Assembly: GCA_016617785.1 (NCBI GenBank)
Contig: JADILM010000001.1
Location: 4,278,001 to 4,342,000, forward strand
DNA: 64,000 bases
Direction: 5' to 3'
Source of the DNA: Sporobolomyces roseus
Taxonomy: Eukaryota; Basidiomycota; Microbotryomycetes; Sporidiobolales; Sporidiobolaceae
Shown here: positions 46,965 to 56,877 of the stretch, one piece after another
Layout: each line of letters begins with the position of its first letter
Numbering within the stretch: position 1 is the stretch's first letter
Made by a program: the position numbers and the translations under genes
Notes under the pieces: model-generated
Told to the model about the DNA's origin: nothing
What the model saw: the letters and a program-made list of their open reading frames with translations, nothing else
Database searches by the model: none

Positions 46965-47615
46965 ATGCCTCGTTCTACCTCATCAGATGATTACCTAAAC
47001 TCCTACAGCTCAACCGCACAACACTCCCCGAACAACTCGTCCGAATCGTCCCTCTCTTCAATTTCCCCTCTCTCGTCTCGTTCCCTTCGAGCAATCTCGA
47101 ATTCAGCAACTTACAAACCACCTGCGCCGTTAAAGACGGATACGAAAGAGTTTGACAGCGACGGTCATTATGGGAGAGCTGCTGTATTGGTTTGTTTATT
47201 CGGTAATAGGTGAGAAGAAACCTCAACTTTCAGGGTCAACTCCTCCTTGCTTTCGCCCAGCTGACGACAAGGATCTGAGCAGGTCGGGAGAGAATTTGAA
47301 TGTGCTATTGACGACTAGAGCAAAGAGTTTGAGAACTTTCGTAAGTGAATTTACAAGCTCGACGTTTCGCAACTAATCCTCAGACATGATACACCGAGTT
47401 TTAGCCAGGTCAAGGTTCGCACTTTCTCACTCTCGTCGATATACGGTGATGTAGTATGCTGACGGGGTTTGAGGAGGAATTCGAACAGTTGCTTTACCAG
47501 GAGGTAAAATGGATCCTACAGGTTTCGTTCTCTCTCCCGCTGTCCTTCTCCTGTCCTCTCCATTTCTGACCTTCCTTCACTCGTGTGATGATAGATATGA
47601 ATCTCGAAAACGAGT
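46965..47615 (+). pseudogene. Nudix hydrolase (CoA-diphosphatase type), truncated inside the Nudix box
   Basis: Exon 1 encodes MPRSTSSDDYLNSYSSTAQH and ends RAAVLVCLFGNR. Spliced exons continue SGENLNVLLTTRAKSLRTF, PGQ and VALPGGKMDPTD, the start of a Nudix box as in peroxisomal coenzyme A diphosphatases. After one more intron the frame gives MNLENE and a stop. The catalytic REx2EExGU half of the Nudix box and everything beyond are missing. Sequence from about 47680 belongs to the duplicated unit D. The intact introns suggest a recent loss. It shares a 109-bp divergent promoter with ALG13, so it may still be transcribed. Confidence 0.8.
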
Positions 47616-47744
47616 AGATCGAGGTGTGAAGAACGACCCAAGAATTCGAAGCAAAAGTTGCTCTCGAGGATCGTCGGCTTTAGACTCCCAGCAGACAGCT
47701 GCGACGCCAACGGACCGCTCTCGGCAAGCGGCTTACACCCACCT

Positions 47745-49577
47745 CCAACCGCTGTCCGAAGTGGGTGAAGCGCAATATACGAACTTTGAAATCGAGAATC
47801 CGAAATTCCAAAGAAATCACTTTCGACTCATTCACAACGCGAGACTGCGCACGGGACCACGAGACGACGTTGCGAGACGAAATTGCACTGGGCTGAGAAT
47901 ATAGATCAAACGTACAAAGACGGCAAATGGATTGAAATTATAACGAGATTATCCGTCCAAACTCTTCGCAAACTTCCTTCCCTCATGCATTCGGCGCGAA
48001 CACATGAGCCGACTCTCCTGGAACTCTTGTAGTAGCATGATGAGGGTGTTGCTGCACGAGTAAGAGGTCCAACACAAAGCAATCCGTAAGAGTGCTTGAA
48101 TGTCGCGAATCCTGGAAGACGAGTGTAATATCGATCTTTCGCTCGAGGTGGTAACGGATTCTGGTAGGTTGATCTACATCTGACAATGCGGAGGAAGCCG
48201 ATTCGTCGAGCTTGAATGTCAGGGAGTGCTGGATCAGGCCCGATTGGTCATCCAAACCTGTCGATTCGATGAGACCAGGTAAGCCTGTCTCTCGTCATCC
48301 TAATCGAAAGTAGAGAAGCAAGTACGCACTGACGGTGACTCCAGAGCCGCGTGGTCCGTTGATGAGTCTGAAGCGATCCATTGTCGCCGTAGAGATGGCC
48401 TTTCCGCTACTCTGGGCGAGGCTGAGCGCGCGAGGTCCAGCTATGTAAGTATCTCCCTTGATGTAAGCGCACCATCGACCCCTCAGGAATTCTGCCTTGG
48501 TCGGAACCGCCGGAGCAACCAAACCTTGCCATTCGACCCCGGCATCTGTTGTAGCTCGAAAGGTTTTGTCAGTTCCGCTCGAGTTCTCCGAAATATTGAT
48601 GAGTGAGGAGTGCTTACGATCGACCCAGCTGCCTGTGTGCTTAAGGTTTTCGGCGGTGATGTTTGGCCATCGATCGAAGTCATAGATACCGGTTGCAACT
48701 CGATTGCCTCCATAGGTCTCTTGACAGATCTTACGTACTCCCGTGTTCAACAGCTCGATCAGCATCACTTGCTTGCGCTATCCGAGAAGGAGAAGATTGA
48801 TCAGTGATTGACCACAGAGGTAGAGAGAAGATTGAACTTACTAATTCCTCCATGTCTGCCAATAGCAGAAATACGCGGAAATGGAGCGTGAAGAGCAGGA
48901 GTGAAAAGCAGAAGCAAGAGTCGCTTAACTCGAACCCTCGAGCACACTCAATCATCGGGTTTAGGACAAAATCTCCAACCCCAAACCGCGGAGCAAACGA
49001 AGCTTGATCGATCGACATCCTAGTCTCCATCTTACTGTCCCTAGCTAGCGTAGATGTGTCGAGGTCTCGAGAGGTGGACGCCGAGCAGGAGTCCAGGTGC
49101 AAAATTGAATTCGTGTCTCCCCTTAACTGGTCCTTCTCCCGCTTCAACTGACTCAATAAGGGGTGCTCCGTTCCGCCCCGTGAGCCCTGTACGCTACGTC
49201 GAGGAAGTGCTGATTCCCGCTTTGCTCTCTCGATGAAACCCATCAAAGTCCTTCACTCACTCCCTAGTAGCCATGAGTCTTCTTCTGCTCCTCCCCCCCT
49301 TGCACCATATAGCTCGCAGATTCAGGCGCATCGACGTCGATAAGGTCGAGGGAGAGTGGAAAGAAGTCGAATGACGATTGCGTCGAAAGATTTCGAGACG
49401 AGAGAACGAGATATCCGGAGGGCGTGGATCGAGGTTGGTGAGAGAGAGGATGTTGGTGTAAAGAATGTTTGAGAGAGGAAGCGATAGAGTTTGGACGAGT
49501 AGCAACGAGTCGAAGAGGATTGTTCGCTTGAGGTGGAGGTTTCGAGAATCGGATCCATTGGCGAAGTTTTGCGATTT
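47745..49577. repeat. Duplicated unit D
   Basis: Diverged copy of unit C (44095-45943), same orientation. It includes gene D, its 3' flank (for example GATTATCCGTCCAAACTCTTCGC at 47949, shortened here to TCCGTCCAAACTCTTCGC) and the upstream decayed frame. It is inserted between the broken Nudix gene and a TAF5 fragment. Confidence 0.7.
47983..48853 (-). CDS. Family protein D, unknown function
   Basis: Paralog of A-C. Exon 1 is only MEEL with a gtaagt donor. Exon 2: RKQVMLIELLNTGVRKICQE, IYDFDRWPNITAENLKHTG. Exon 3: LVAPAVPTKAEFLRGRWCA with DTYIAGPRALSLAQSSGK and GPRGSGVTV. Exon 4: SLTFKLDESASSALSDVDQP, YHLERKIDITLVFQ, LTDCFVLDLLLVQQHPHHAT and the end PGESAHVFAPNA. All four exons and their splice sites are intact, so it may be functional although it lies within rearranged DNA. 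About 255 residues. Confidence 0.6.
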
Positions 49578-49579
49578 CG
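48854..49579 (-). pseudogene. Upstream part of unit D with a decayed reading frame
   Basis: Counterpart of 45184-45943. The frame SEIAKLRQWIRFSKPPPQAN ... RNLSTQSSFDFFPLSLD ... DAPESASYMVQGGEEQKKTH can be followed from 49579 to about 49264, then stops. It has no start of its own and is joined at 49580 to TAF5 sequence. The rest, to the start of gene D, shows no coding character. Confidence 0.4.
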
Positions 49580-49917
49580 GAACCATAATCGATGGTCGTA
49601 TCGGAGGAGCAGGAGAGGAGGTAACGTGGGGGGGAAGCGGGACCGGGGACAGGGTCGAACGAGAGGGAATAGACGGGTCCGGAATGAGCGATGAGTTTGC
49701 GAGTTTGAGGTGCCGAAGGATGATACACTTTCTTAAGATCGACAGCTTTGCAAGAATCAAGGTTAGTCCTCTCTATCGCGAAGAAGCGAAGAAAGAGGAC
49801 AGCTGAAACGCACCATCATGAATCTTCCCAACTTCATCACCTTTCAGATCCGTCCTCAGTTGTTTCGATCCTTTCCCGGGCAAACTCCACAATCGAATAT
49901 AACCCTCCCTGAATCCG
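49580..49917 (-). pseudogene. TAF5 internal fragment
   Basis: Matches the intact TAF5 gene at about 62790-63125: YIRLWSLPGKGSKQLRTDLK, GEVGKIHDGAFQLSSFF, YHPSAPQTRKLIAHSGPVYS and PRYLLSCSSDTTI. It retains an intron (49745-49811), so it was copied from DNA, not from mRNA. It is fused at one end to SNU23 sequence and at the other to unit D. Several replacements (Pro for Thr in GKG context, Ser for Leu) show that it is decaying. Confidence 0.85.
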
Positions 49918-50254
49918 CATGAGCTTCTTTGTCCTGGAATGAGCAAGGATGGGATTGAGTTAGCGTGAGAAAGAGAGGAGAGGGAGAAGAGAAAGAGGGG
50001 GAAGATAGTTAGTTTACTTTGGCTCGAGCACGCTCTTCGTATTCTTCTTGATTCCACTCTTTCTAGTGAATGATCAATTCAAACATGGATTAAGCGAGTC
50101 AGCTTACGCAGATCTTCAAGAAACAGAGAGAGAGGAAGTTTACCCTGAAACTCGTATCAGACTACCAGGGACCAACTCGAGAGGTCAGCGAGCAGTACAC
50201 AGAGACTATCAGAGTTGAGCTTACCTTTGAATTGGCTCCGTAGGCTCCTACCAT
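49918..50254 (-). pseudogene. SNU23 (U4/U6.U5 tri-snRNP zinc-finger protein) 5' fragment
   Basis: Spliced reading from 50254: MVGAYGANSK, an 18-nt exon SDTSFR, then KEWNQEEYEERARAK and DKEAHADSG. The FRKEWxxEEYEERA block matches the N-terminus of Snu23/ZMAT2 spliceosomal proteins. The zinc finger and all later parts are missing; sequence switches to TAF5 at about 49917. Donor and acceptor sites are intact (gtaagc, gtaaac; acceptors with CTGAC-like branch sites). It is oriented divergently from TERT. The identification is from a short region, so moderate confidence. Confidence 0.6.
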
Positions 50255-50432
50255 GTTTGCATTCGATTCGGATAGATGAAGTTTGAGAATAGCGAGGAAA
50301 AGGTTGCGCGTTCAACTGACTTGCGAGAGGGGTTATTGAGAGTCGTACTGAGTACTGGAGAGTCGCTTCAGAGGTATAGGCGAGTTGTTGTGTGAATCGT
50401 TAAGATCAAGATTTACTCTCATCTCTCAACTT

Positions 50433-50440
50433 GTTGCCAT
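50433..50440. repeat. Left target-site duplication (8 bp)
   Basis: GTTGCCAT directly abuts the left terminal repeat of the element and recurs at 51087-51094 on the right. Confidence 0.9.
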
Positions 50441-51086
50441 TATGGTTGGTTTTCCGTACGTACCGTACTCGTAAGTAGCTCTTTTTTTACGTACGGCTTA
50501 CGGTACGGCAGATTTCCGTAACCGTAGACTTTCCGTACCGTACTCGTAGCCGTATCGGAAGGACCTCGTAACCGTAGTACGGATTTTACGGATAACTCTC
50601 TTCCGCGAGCCAATTTATACCTCAAAGTCGTATCCAGAGGGTGAGGCGGACTACACGAGAGTGCACACTTCGTAAGAGTCGAAGCCGCAAAAAAGAAAGA
50701 CCGAGAAATCGACGGAAAGAGTTGTCAAAACTCGCGATTGCTATAGTTTCGCAAGACTCGACGGCTCTACAGCAACTCGGGTCTAGCTGTCCATGCAGAA
50801 TGGAGATCGCGACCATGCAAAGCCCTCGCAAGAATGATTGCGAGGTGTCAGGATTGAACTCTGGTCGTCCACAAAAACAAAAAGCAGAGGATTGCGACTG
50901 AGCCAGAGCGCTTTCCGTAAGAAGTCGGCCGGAGTTTGCAGTATATATACGTACGGTCTACGGCACGGTTACGCTACGAGCCGTAAGTCCAGCCACCTCC
51001 GTACCGTAACTAGCCGTACTTTTTACGGTAAAAAGTCGTACGGAACCGTAGTTTACGACGTAAAGCCGTAAATTTTGCCAACCATA
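50441..51086. mobile_element. Non-autonomous hAT-like MITE, 646 bp
   Basis: Perfect 9-bp terminal inverted repeats (TATGGTTGG at the left, CCAACCATA at the right) with imperfect similarity continuing inwards, bounded by an exact 8-bp target duplication. An 8-bp duplication and TGGTTGGCAAA-like ends fit the hAT superfamily. Both ends are packed with short TACGG/CCGTA repeats in both orientations (about 50453-50590 and 50950-51070), like the subterminal transposase-binding repeats of hAT elements. There is no transposase gene, so it needs one in trans. The middle (50600-50930) is unrelated AT-balanced sequence with a pair of weak Pol III box-like motifs. Confidence 0.88.
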
Positions 51087-51094
51087 GTTGCCAT
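51087..51094. repeat. Right target-site duplication (8 bp)
   Basis: GTTGCCAT, identical to 50433-50440. Confidence 0.9.
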
Positions 51095-51155
51095 TCACTT
51101 TGATTCACTTTGAACCACTCTAGGCACTCCTCATGCTCACTATATACTCCCAGTG

Positions 51156-54100
51156 ATGATACCTTCACCCATCCCAGGTCCCTCAAACTCCACCACCGTC
51201 GTTTCATCCTCACTCAACCCTTCCTCTTCCTCTCCATCCCATCGCGTTCTCTCCCTCTACTACCCCTCCCTCCAACCTCTGTCATCACTCTTTCCTCCCT
51301 CACTCTTGAAAGAGAAAGATTCAGCGCGATTCGCTTCGTTCCTCAACCAAACACTCGTCGGTTCAATCTCTGCTAATGGATTACCTCTATTCACTATATT
51401 GGAGAAAGAGGATAACAGTATCGCAATGTCAGAGGTGAGCTCTCTTTTCTCGAGATCAAGCAAGGTCTTGGAGCTGACTGGAGAAAAGCCGAGTGGAGTA
51501 CTGTAGGTGTTGAATCAAGTTTTATCGAGAATCTTTGCAAGTTATTCAGCAGAGTATCATCAAAATCGTAGATTAGGGTTACCAGCTTTCTCAACTCCCA
51601 AAAACGTATTAGCTTGCGGTCATAAACTAGCAAGTCGACTCCCTTCCACTTCCTAATTCCTCTCTTTACGCACTGCTTTGCTGGGAGTACTGATGTCGTT
51701 CTCAACGTTCTCCATTAGTCCTCGCAAGGTTCAAACAATAATTCAGTTTCAGTCGGTACTGGACCACTGTATGAAAGTGTTTTCACGAATACGATTCTCT
51801 CCTCCCTAATCTCTTCGAAAGATTGGTCACTACTCTTATCCCGGTACGTTTCCCCTCGCTCTCTCTCTTTTGCCACTTTTCCTTGTACTAAGGCGTCGTT
51901 TTTCGAAAGAGTGCAGAGTAGGACCAGATCCAATCATTAAATTATTGTCTTCGGTAGAGATTGCATTGTTTGCGCCGCTTAGGAATGGGTGTTATTATCA
52001 GATTGCGGGGGAACCGGTCGTTGAATTGAAAGTCGTTGAGAAAGGGAATCAGGAGAAGATGAGCAAGGGAGGGAGGAAAACCCATTGCAGGACGAAGAAA
52101 CGACGAGGGAAGAAGGGGAAGGGGATGAAGGAAATACAGGAGAAGGGAGCAGTGGAAACGGAGGAAGTGAGAGAGGTGGACGAAATGGAAGTTGTTCGAG
52201 AGAGTTCGACGCAGACGGTCGAGGTACTTGATCAACCTATTCTCGAACCGATCATCAAACGAACGAGATTCTTGGGTCCTTCGAAATCAGCTCCTTCCCT
52301 TCTTCCATCGACGTCGTTCACACCTTCCTTATCTCATGTCGGAACTCAGCCGCAACGAATAGCTCAAACGCAAGTATCGCCTACGAAACGCTCAGGCTCG
52401 AGTGTGGTCAACGCATCGACTGCGATCGCTCTCAAGGGTACGCAAGTTGGATTGGAAGCATCCAAGCAGAAGAAGTTGGAACAGAAACAAATAGCGAAGA
52501 AACTGAAACGACTTCCAACTCTGTCCGCCCTTTCTCTCATTTCTTTCACTTGATCCTAACTGACTGGAGGGGGGTCCGCTTTGACCGATTTTGCAGCAAC
52601 TCGAACAATTCGATAGTCTTCTCACGCCATAGGATCTATCATGCCCGACTACCCAAAACGAAACTTGGTAAAACTCTCTATGGACTTTCTTCGAAACGCA
52701 CGTTTTTCTCCTTGCCTCCTTACTCTCTCCTCTCTAACTAAACGCCCTCTCTCGTACTCTAGATATCCTCTCGCGTTTATCGTCAACCTTCACTTCACAA
52801 CCCACAGCGTCCCTCCCTCCCTCAAACAAAGATCCACAAGAATCCTCTCACCTCTTATCCCCCGCGAGACATCTCGCGAAATACGTTTTTCCTAGACAGT
52901 TTGGATTACATAATGTTTGGGATAGGGAGAAGATCAATTTGTGGATGAGAGTTAGACCGGATTATGAAGATAGAGAAATGGAGATCAAGGTACAGTTTTC
53001 ACCGTCTCATTTCGATCGAGTGAGGTTATTGATTGGGCTTTGAGAAAAGGAGAGAGTAGAAATTGGGAGTAGTCAAAACTCCGGAGAGGTTGAAAGGTGT
53101 TTTGGGAGAGTTGGGGAGATTGACGGTGCTTCATGAGAGATGTAATTATAGGAAATTATTGGGAGTCAAATGTCCTTCCAAGGTGTGTCATTCATCTATC
53201 GACTTGAGAGGAGGGTAAAGGAGATGCTGACGAGAAGAGGGGAGGGAGAATAGGTACCGCATAGGAAATTAGACGATCAAGAGAAAAGTCTAGTACTCGT
53301 TCGTTTACGATTTCTTTGCCCTCTATCCGCTTGAGTCGAACAGCGCTGATAGGAAAGTAGTTGCAACGGAACAGGATATGTTATCTGAAGCAGGCGGACC
53401 TTGTACTCAATTATCTAGATCAAACCTCTCGACCTCTCTCATCCACGACTCTTCTCTCCTTCTCTCGCAATCCTCACTGCGCGTACCTCAACCTCCAGCA
53501 GCAACCGCAGAATCTCTCGTTCCTAGTACAGCAAGGTCTGAACCACCTCCATCGACGTTTCAAGAGGATAGGGGAAAAGTTGTAGGGGAGAAAGAGAAAG
53601 ATACGAAACCTAAATTGAGTGAATACGCTTGTACTCCTCACGAGGTCAGTTTCCACACTCTCGCTCAAGCTCTTTCTGAACACGACTGATCTCAGCGAAT
53701 GCAATGGCAACTAGGTTGAATCGTACGTTCAAGCTGTAGTGAGGGATGTTATACCTCGAGCTTTTTGGGGTTCCGAAACGAATACAAAATTGATCATGAA
53801 ACGTACGTCACCACCTTTCATCTACTCGCAGTAATTTGACTGATCAGTAGCACGAGGTCTTCGGAATCGCACAGAGATCTCGCAATTCTTGAGAATGCGT
53901 AGATTCGAAACGATTTCACTTCATTCCTTATTACAAGGGTTCTCTTTACTCGATTGCGAATGGCTCGCCCCCTCTTCAACCTCCAACAAGAAGAAAACTC
54001 AATCAGTGACGACGAGTGAGATGGAGAAACGAAAAGAGATCTTGGGAGAATTCTTGTATTGGTTCTTCGATTCCTACGTTACTGAACTCGTTCGAGTACG

Positions 54101-56785
54101 TTCCCTTCTTCCCTTTCTTCTCTTAAGTGGTATGAGATGCTGAAGATTGAGGTGTTCGAGTAGACTGCGTTCTATGTGACTGATTCAGCGACTCATCAGA
54201 ACCGACCACTCTACTTCAGACAAGATGATTGGCATGCCCTCACTCTTCCACTACTCGAATCACTCGGAAAGACAGTCTTTGAACGTATACCTGATGCATG
54301 TTCTCCTCTTCATCTCAGCCATCTTCAAACTTGGCTGACATCTTGAGATCAAACAGAATGAATTGATTGCGCTCGAACGTCAACCGAGAGATTTGGGATT
54401 CTCGTATGTCAGATTGTTGCCGAAAGAGTTTGGAGTGAGACCCATCGTCAATCTCGCGAGGAGACCTTTACATATTGGCGTACGTCTTTCGTTTCTTATC
54501 GCTTCGAGTCTCGTGCGTCGGACTAATCGAAGGTTGGCAAGTGTACAGCATAATGGAGAAGTCGAAGTTGGACAACCGATCAACAAGATTCTGAGAGGTG
54601 TTTTCGATGTCTTGACCTTCGAAAGTGTGAGTTCAACGGCTCTCTCATTCAGTCGGGATCGTGTGAGCTCGGCTGACAGTGGGCAGGTGTAACTCACAGA
54701 AGAGGAAACCTCATTTGGTTGGATCACTCGTTTCGAACCCTCAAGAGATCTATGCGAAACTCAAGGAATATAAAATGAGATTACTCGATTCGAATGAAGC
54801 TGGAGACGAGGGACTGTACGCTCTCTCTTGCGCTCCTGAATCTCGCGTGGGAACTGATGAGTGTCTGTTGTAGTCCTGAACTATACTTTGTCAAGGTCGA
54901 CGTGAAAGCTTGTTTCGATACGATCAAACAAGACAAATTGTTGGGTCTAGTCGAAGAGATCCTTTCCGATGTAAGCTTTGAACTTGTTACGCAGCTCTTA
55001 TCATCTTACTGACACTCTTGGCTCATTGACAGACGCTCTACTACATTCAAAAGTACTCGCAAGTTGTCGCATATTCTGGGAAGACAGCGAGACAATTCAA
55101 ACGACAAGCTTGTGGAGATGGTCAGTATTCCCTTTTCGATCAGTCATCAGACTTTGACTCATCGATTCCGTGATCACTGCAGATGATCTCGGTAGCTTCA
55201 AGGAGTTGGCGATGCAGCTCGCCGAAGATTTACACGATGTCGTTCTCACAGATCAAGTTCGTCTCTCACTCTCTGCTCTTACCTGTCAACATATCTGATC
55301 GCTTCTTCGTATAGGTTCGCTATGATGACGTTGACAAGGACAAGCTCATGTCTTTACTCAAAGAACATATCACGACGAATCTCGTCAAAGCGAGCAAACC
55401 TTTTCTTTCCTGACTTCTCTCGACTTGACTGACCATCTCGTTACGTTCAGGTCAATGGTCGACTCTATCGTCAGAAGGATGGGATACCTCAAGGATCGGT
55501 GTTGTCGAGCTTATTGTGCAGTCTGTTTTACGGAGATATGGAGAACACTCATCTATCGTTCACAAAGGATATCAAATCGGTGAGCACTTCCTCAACCTAC
55601 AACGTATGTGTCTCTCGATGTTGAGATGAGATCGGAAGCCTTTACAGCTCTTGATGCGATACGTCGATGATTTCATGTTTGTTACGACAAAGAAACATCT
55701 CGCCGTTCGATTCCTTCAGATCATGCATCGAGGTAAGTCTCCTTTACTCGTCCTAGTTCTCCCACTGATCTAGTAAATCTCTCGTAGGTATTCCCGAGTA
55801 TGGATGTTTCATTTCGACTGAAAAGAGGTTGACCAATTTCGACGTTTCGCTCGAAGACGGAGAAGTCGTTCCTCCCCTCGCCGATGGAGAAGGTATGCTT
55901 TCGCTTGCTTGCGCTTGTGAGGTGGCCGCTGATTGGATTCCTCGCAGATTTCGGATATTGCGGTCTTGCTATCGATACGGAAACTCTCGAGATCAAGATG
56001 AACCTACAACTTCAGATGAACAAGGGTGAGTCTTCGCTCTTCGTCTCCTTTCCTCAAGTCGTCGCTGATCCGTCGTGGAGTGTAGAGATCGTCAATCAAC
56101 TCACTGTTCAACGATATCGCAAACCTGGAGAAGCGTTCCTCAATGCGATGTTACGGTTCGCTCCTCCTTTACTTCTTCTTCCCAAGCCGAATCTGACGGT
56201 CCCTTCGTCCGATAGTGCCGTCAAAGTTCGCTCTCACTCGATGTACACCGATACAAACTTCAACTCGACGAACACCGTCTATTCGAATATCTATCAAGCG
56301 ATGCTGGTCGTCGCTCTCAAGTTTCGAGCATATGTACAAGAATGGAGTGGGAGCTTGAGAGGGAAGGTCACATTCTTCTGGAGTATGTCTGCATTATCTC
56401 CTTTGCTTTTTGATTGATGCTGACCCGATTGAACGTATAGACGCTCTTCAGAAAATCGTCAAATACGAACATTCCGCTCTCGTTCGTCAAAGTCGAGGTC
56501 GGAAAGCAGCCAAACTCGCTGCTACTTTCGATCTCGAGCGCTCTCATGTGCTATGGTGCGTCCTCCCTCTTCTATACTCGATCTGAATTCATCCTATTTG
56601 CTCGCAGGCTCGGTTACCACGCTTTCCATCGAGTCCTCTCCCGCCAACCTTCTACTTTCTCCCCTCTTGTACGTCTTCTCCTCGCTGAGATAAAGACCGC
56701 TCGATCTCGGAGCCTTCCCGTTGAACTGAGGCGGATCGTCAAGGACGAGAGGAATCGATTCTTCGGTGGGACGAAACGCTTTTAG
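51156..56785 (+). CDS. TERT: Telomerase reverse transcriptase
   Basis: Catalytic protein of telomerase, copying the telomerase RNA template onto chromosome ends. The ATG at 51156 encodes [19 protein letters not shown]-domain: [29 protein letters not shown] and [18 protein letters not shown]-binding domain: [17 protein letters not shown] (CP region) and [18 protein letters not shown] (QFP), with [20 protein letters not shown] (motif T/1). Reverse transcriptase: [20 protein letters not shown] (motif 2), [14 protein letters not shown] (A), [19 protein letters not shown] (B'), [14 protein letters not shown] (C) and [15 protein letters not shown] (D); all three catalytic Asp are present. The C-terminal thumb follows to [15 protein letters not shown]. 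Around 20 exons; the intron at 51631 appears to use a GC donor (gcaagt). A basic, low-complexity linker ([17 protein letters not shown]) sits after the TEN domain. Confidence 0.95.
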
Positions 56786-56877
56786 TGCTGTCGTTCGCTT
56801 TCCTTTATGTTGCTTGTACGTACTCTTGTTCTGCAATTTCGCTCTCTTATCGAACAGGCTACAATAAACGTCCCCAT

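Noticed and set aside
48731..49246. A 171-residue minus-strand frame upstream of family gene D as an N-terminal extension
   Set aside because: Gene C has no matching extension in frame, and the short MEEL first exon with its donor site explains the start better.
50800..50940. A-box and B-box-like motifs on the minus strand inside the MITE, suggesting a tRNA
   Set aside because: The T stem does not pair and no anticodon arm forms; at most a very decayed tRNA-derived piece.
50453..51070. Repeated TACGG words considered as a CRISPR-like or centromeric array
   Set aside because: Repeats are only five bases, irregularly spaced, in both orientations, and bounded by transposon ends and a target duplication.
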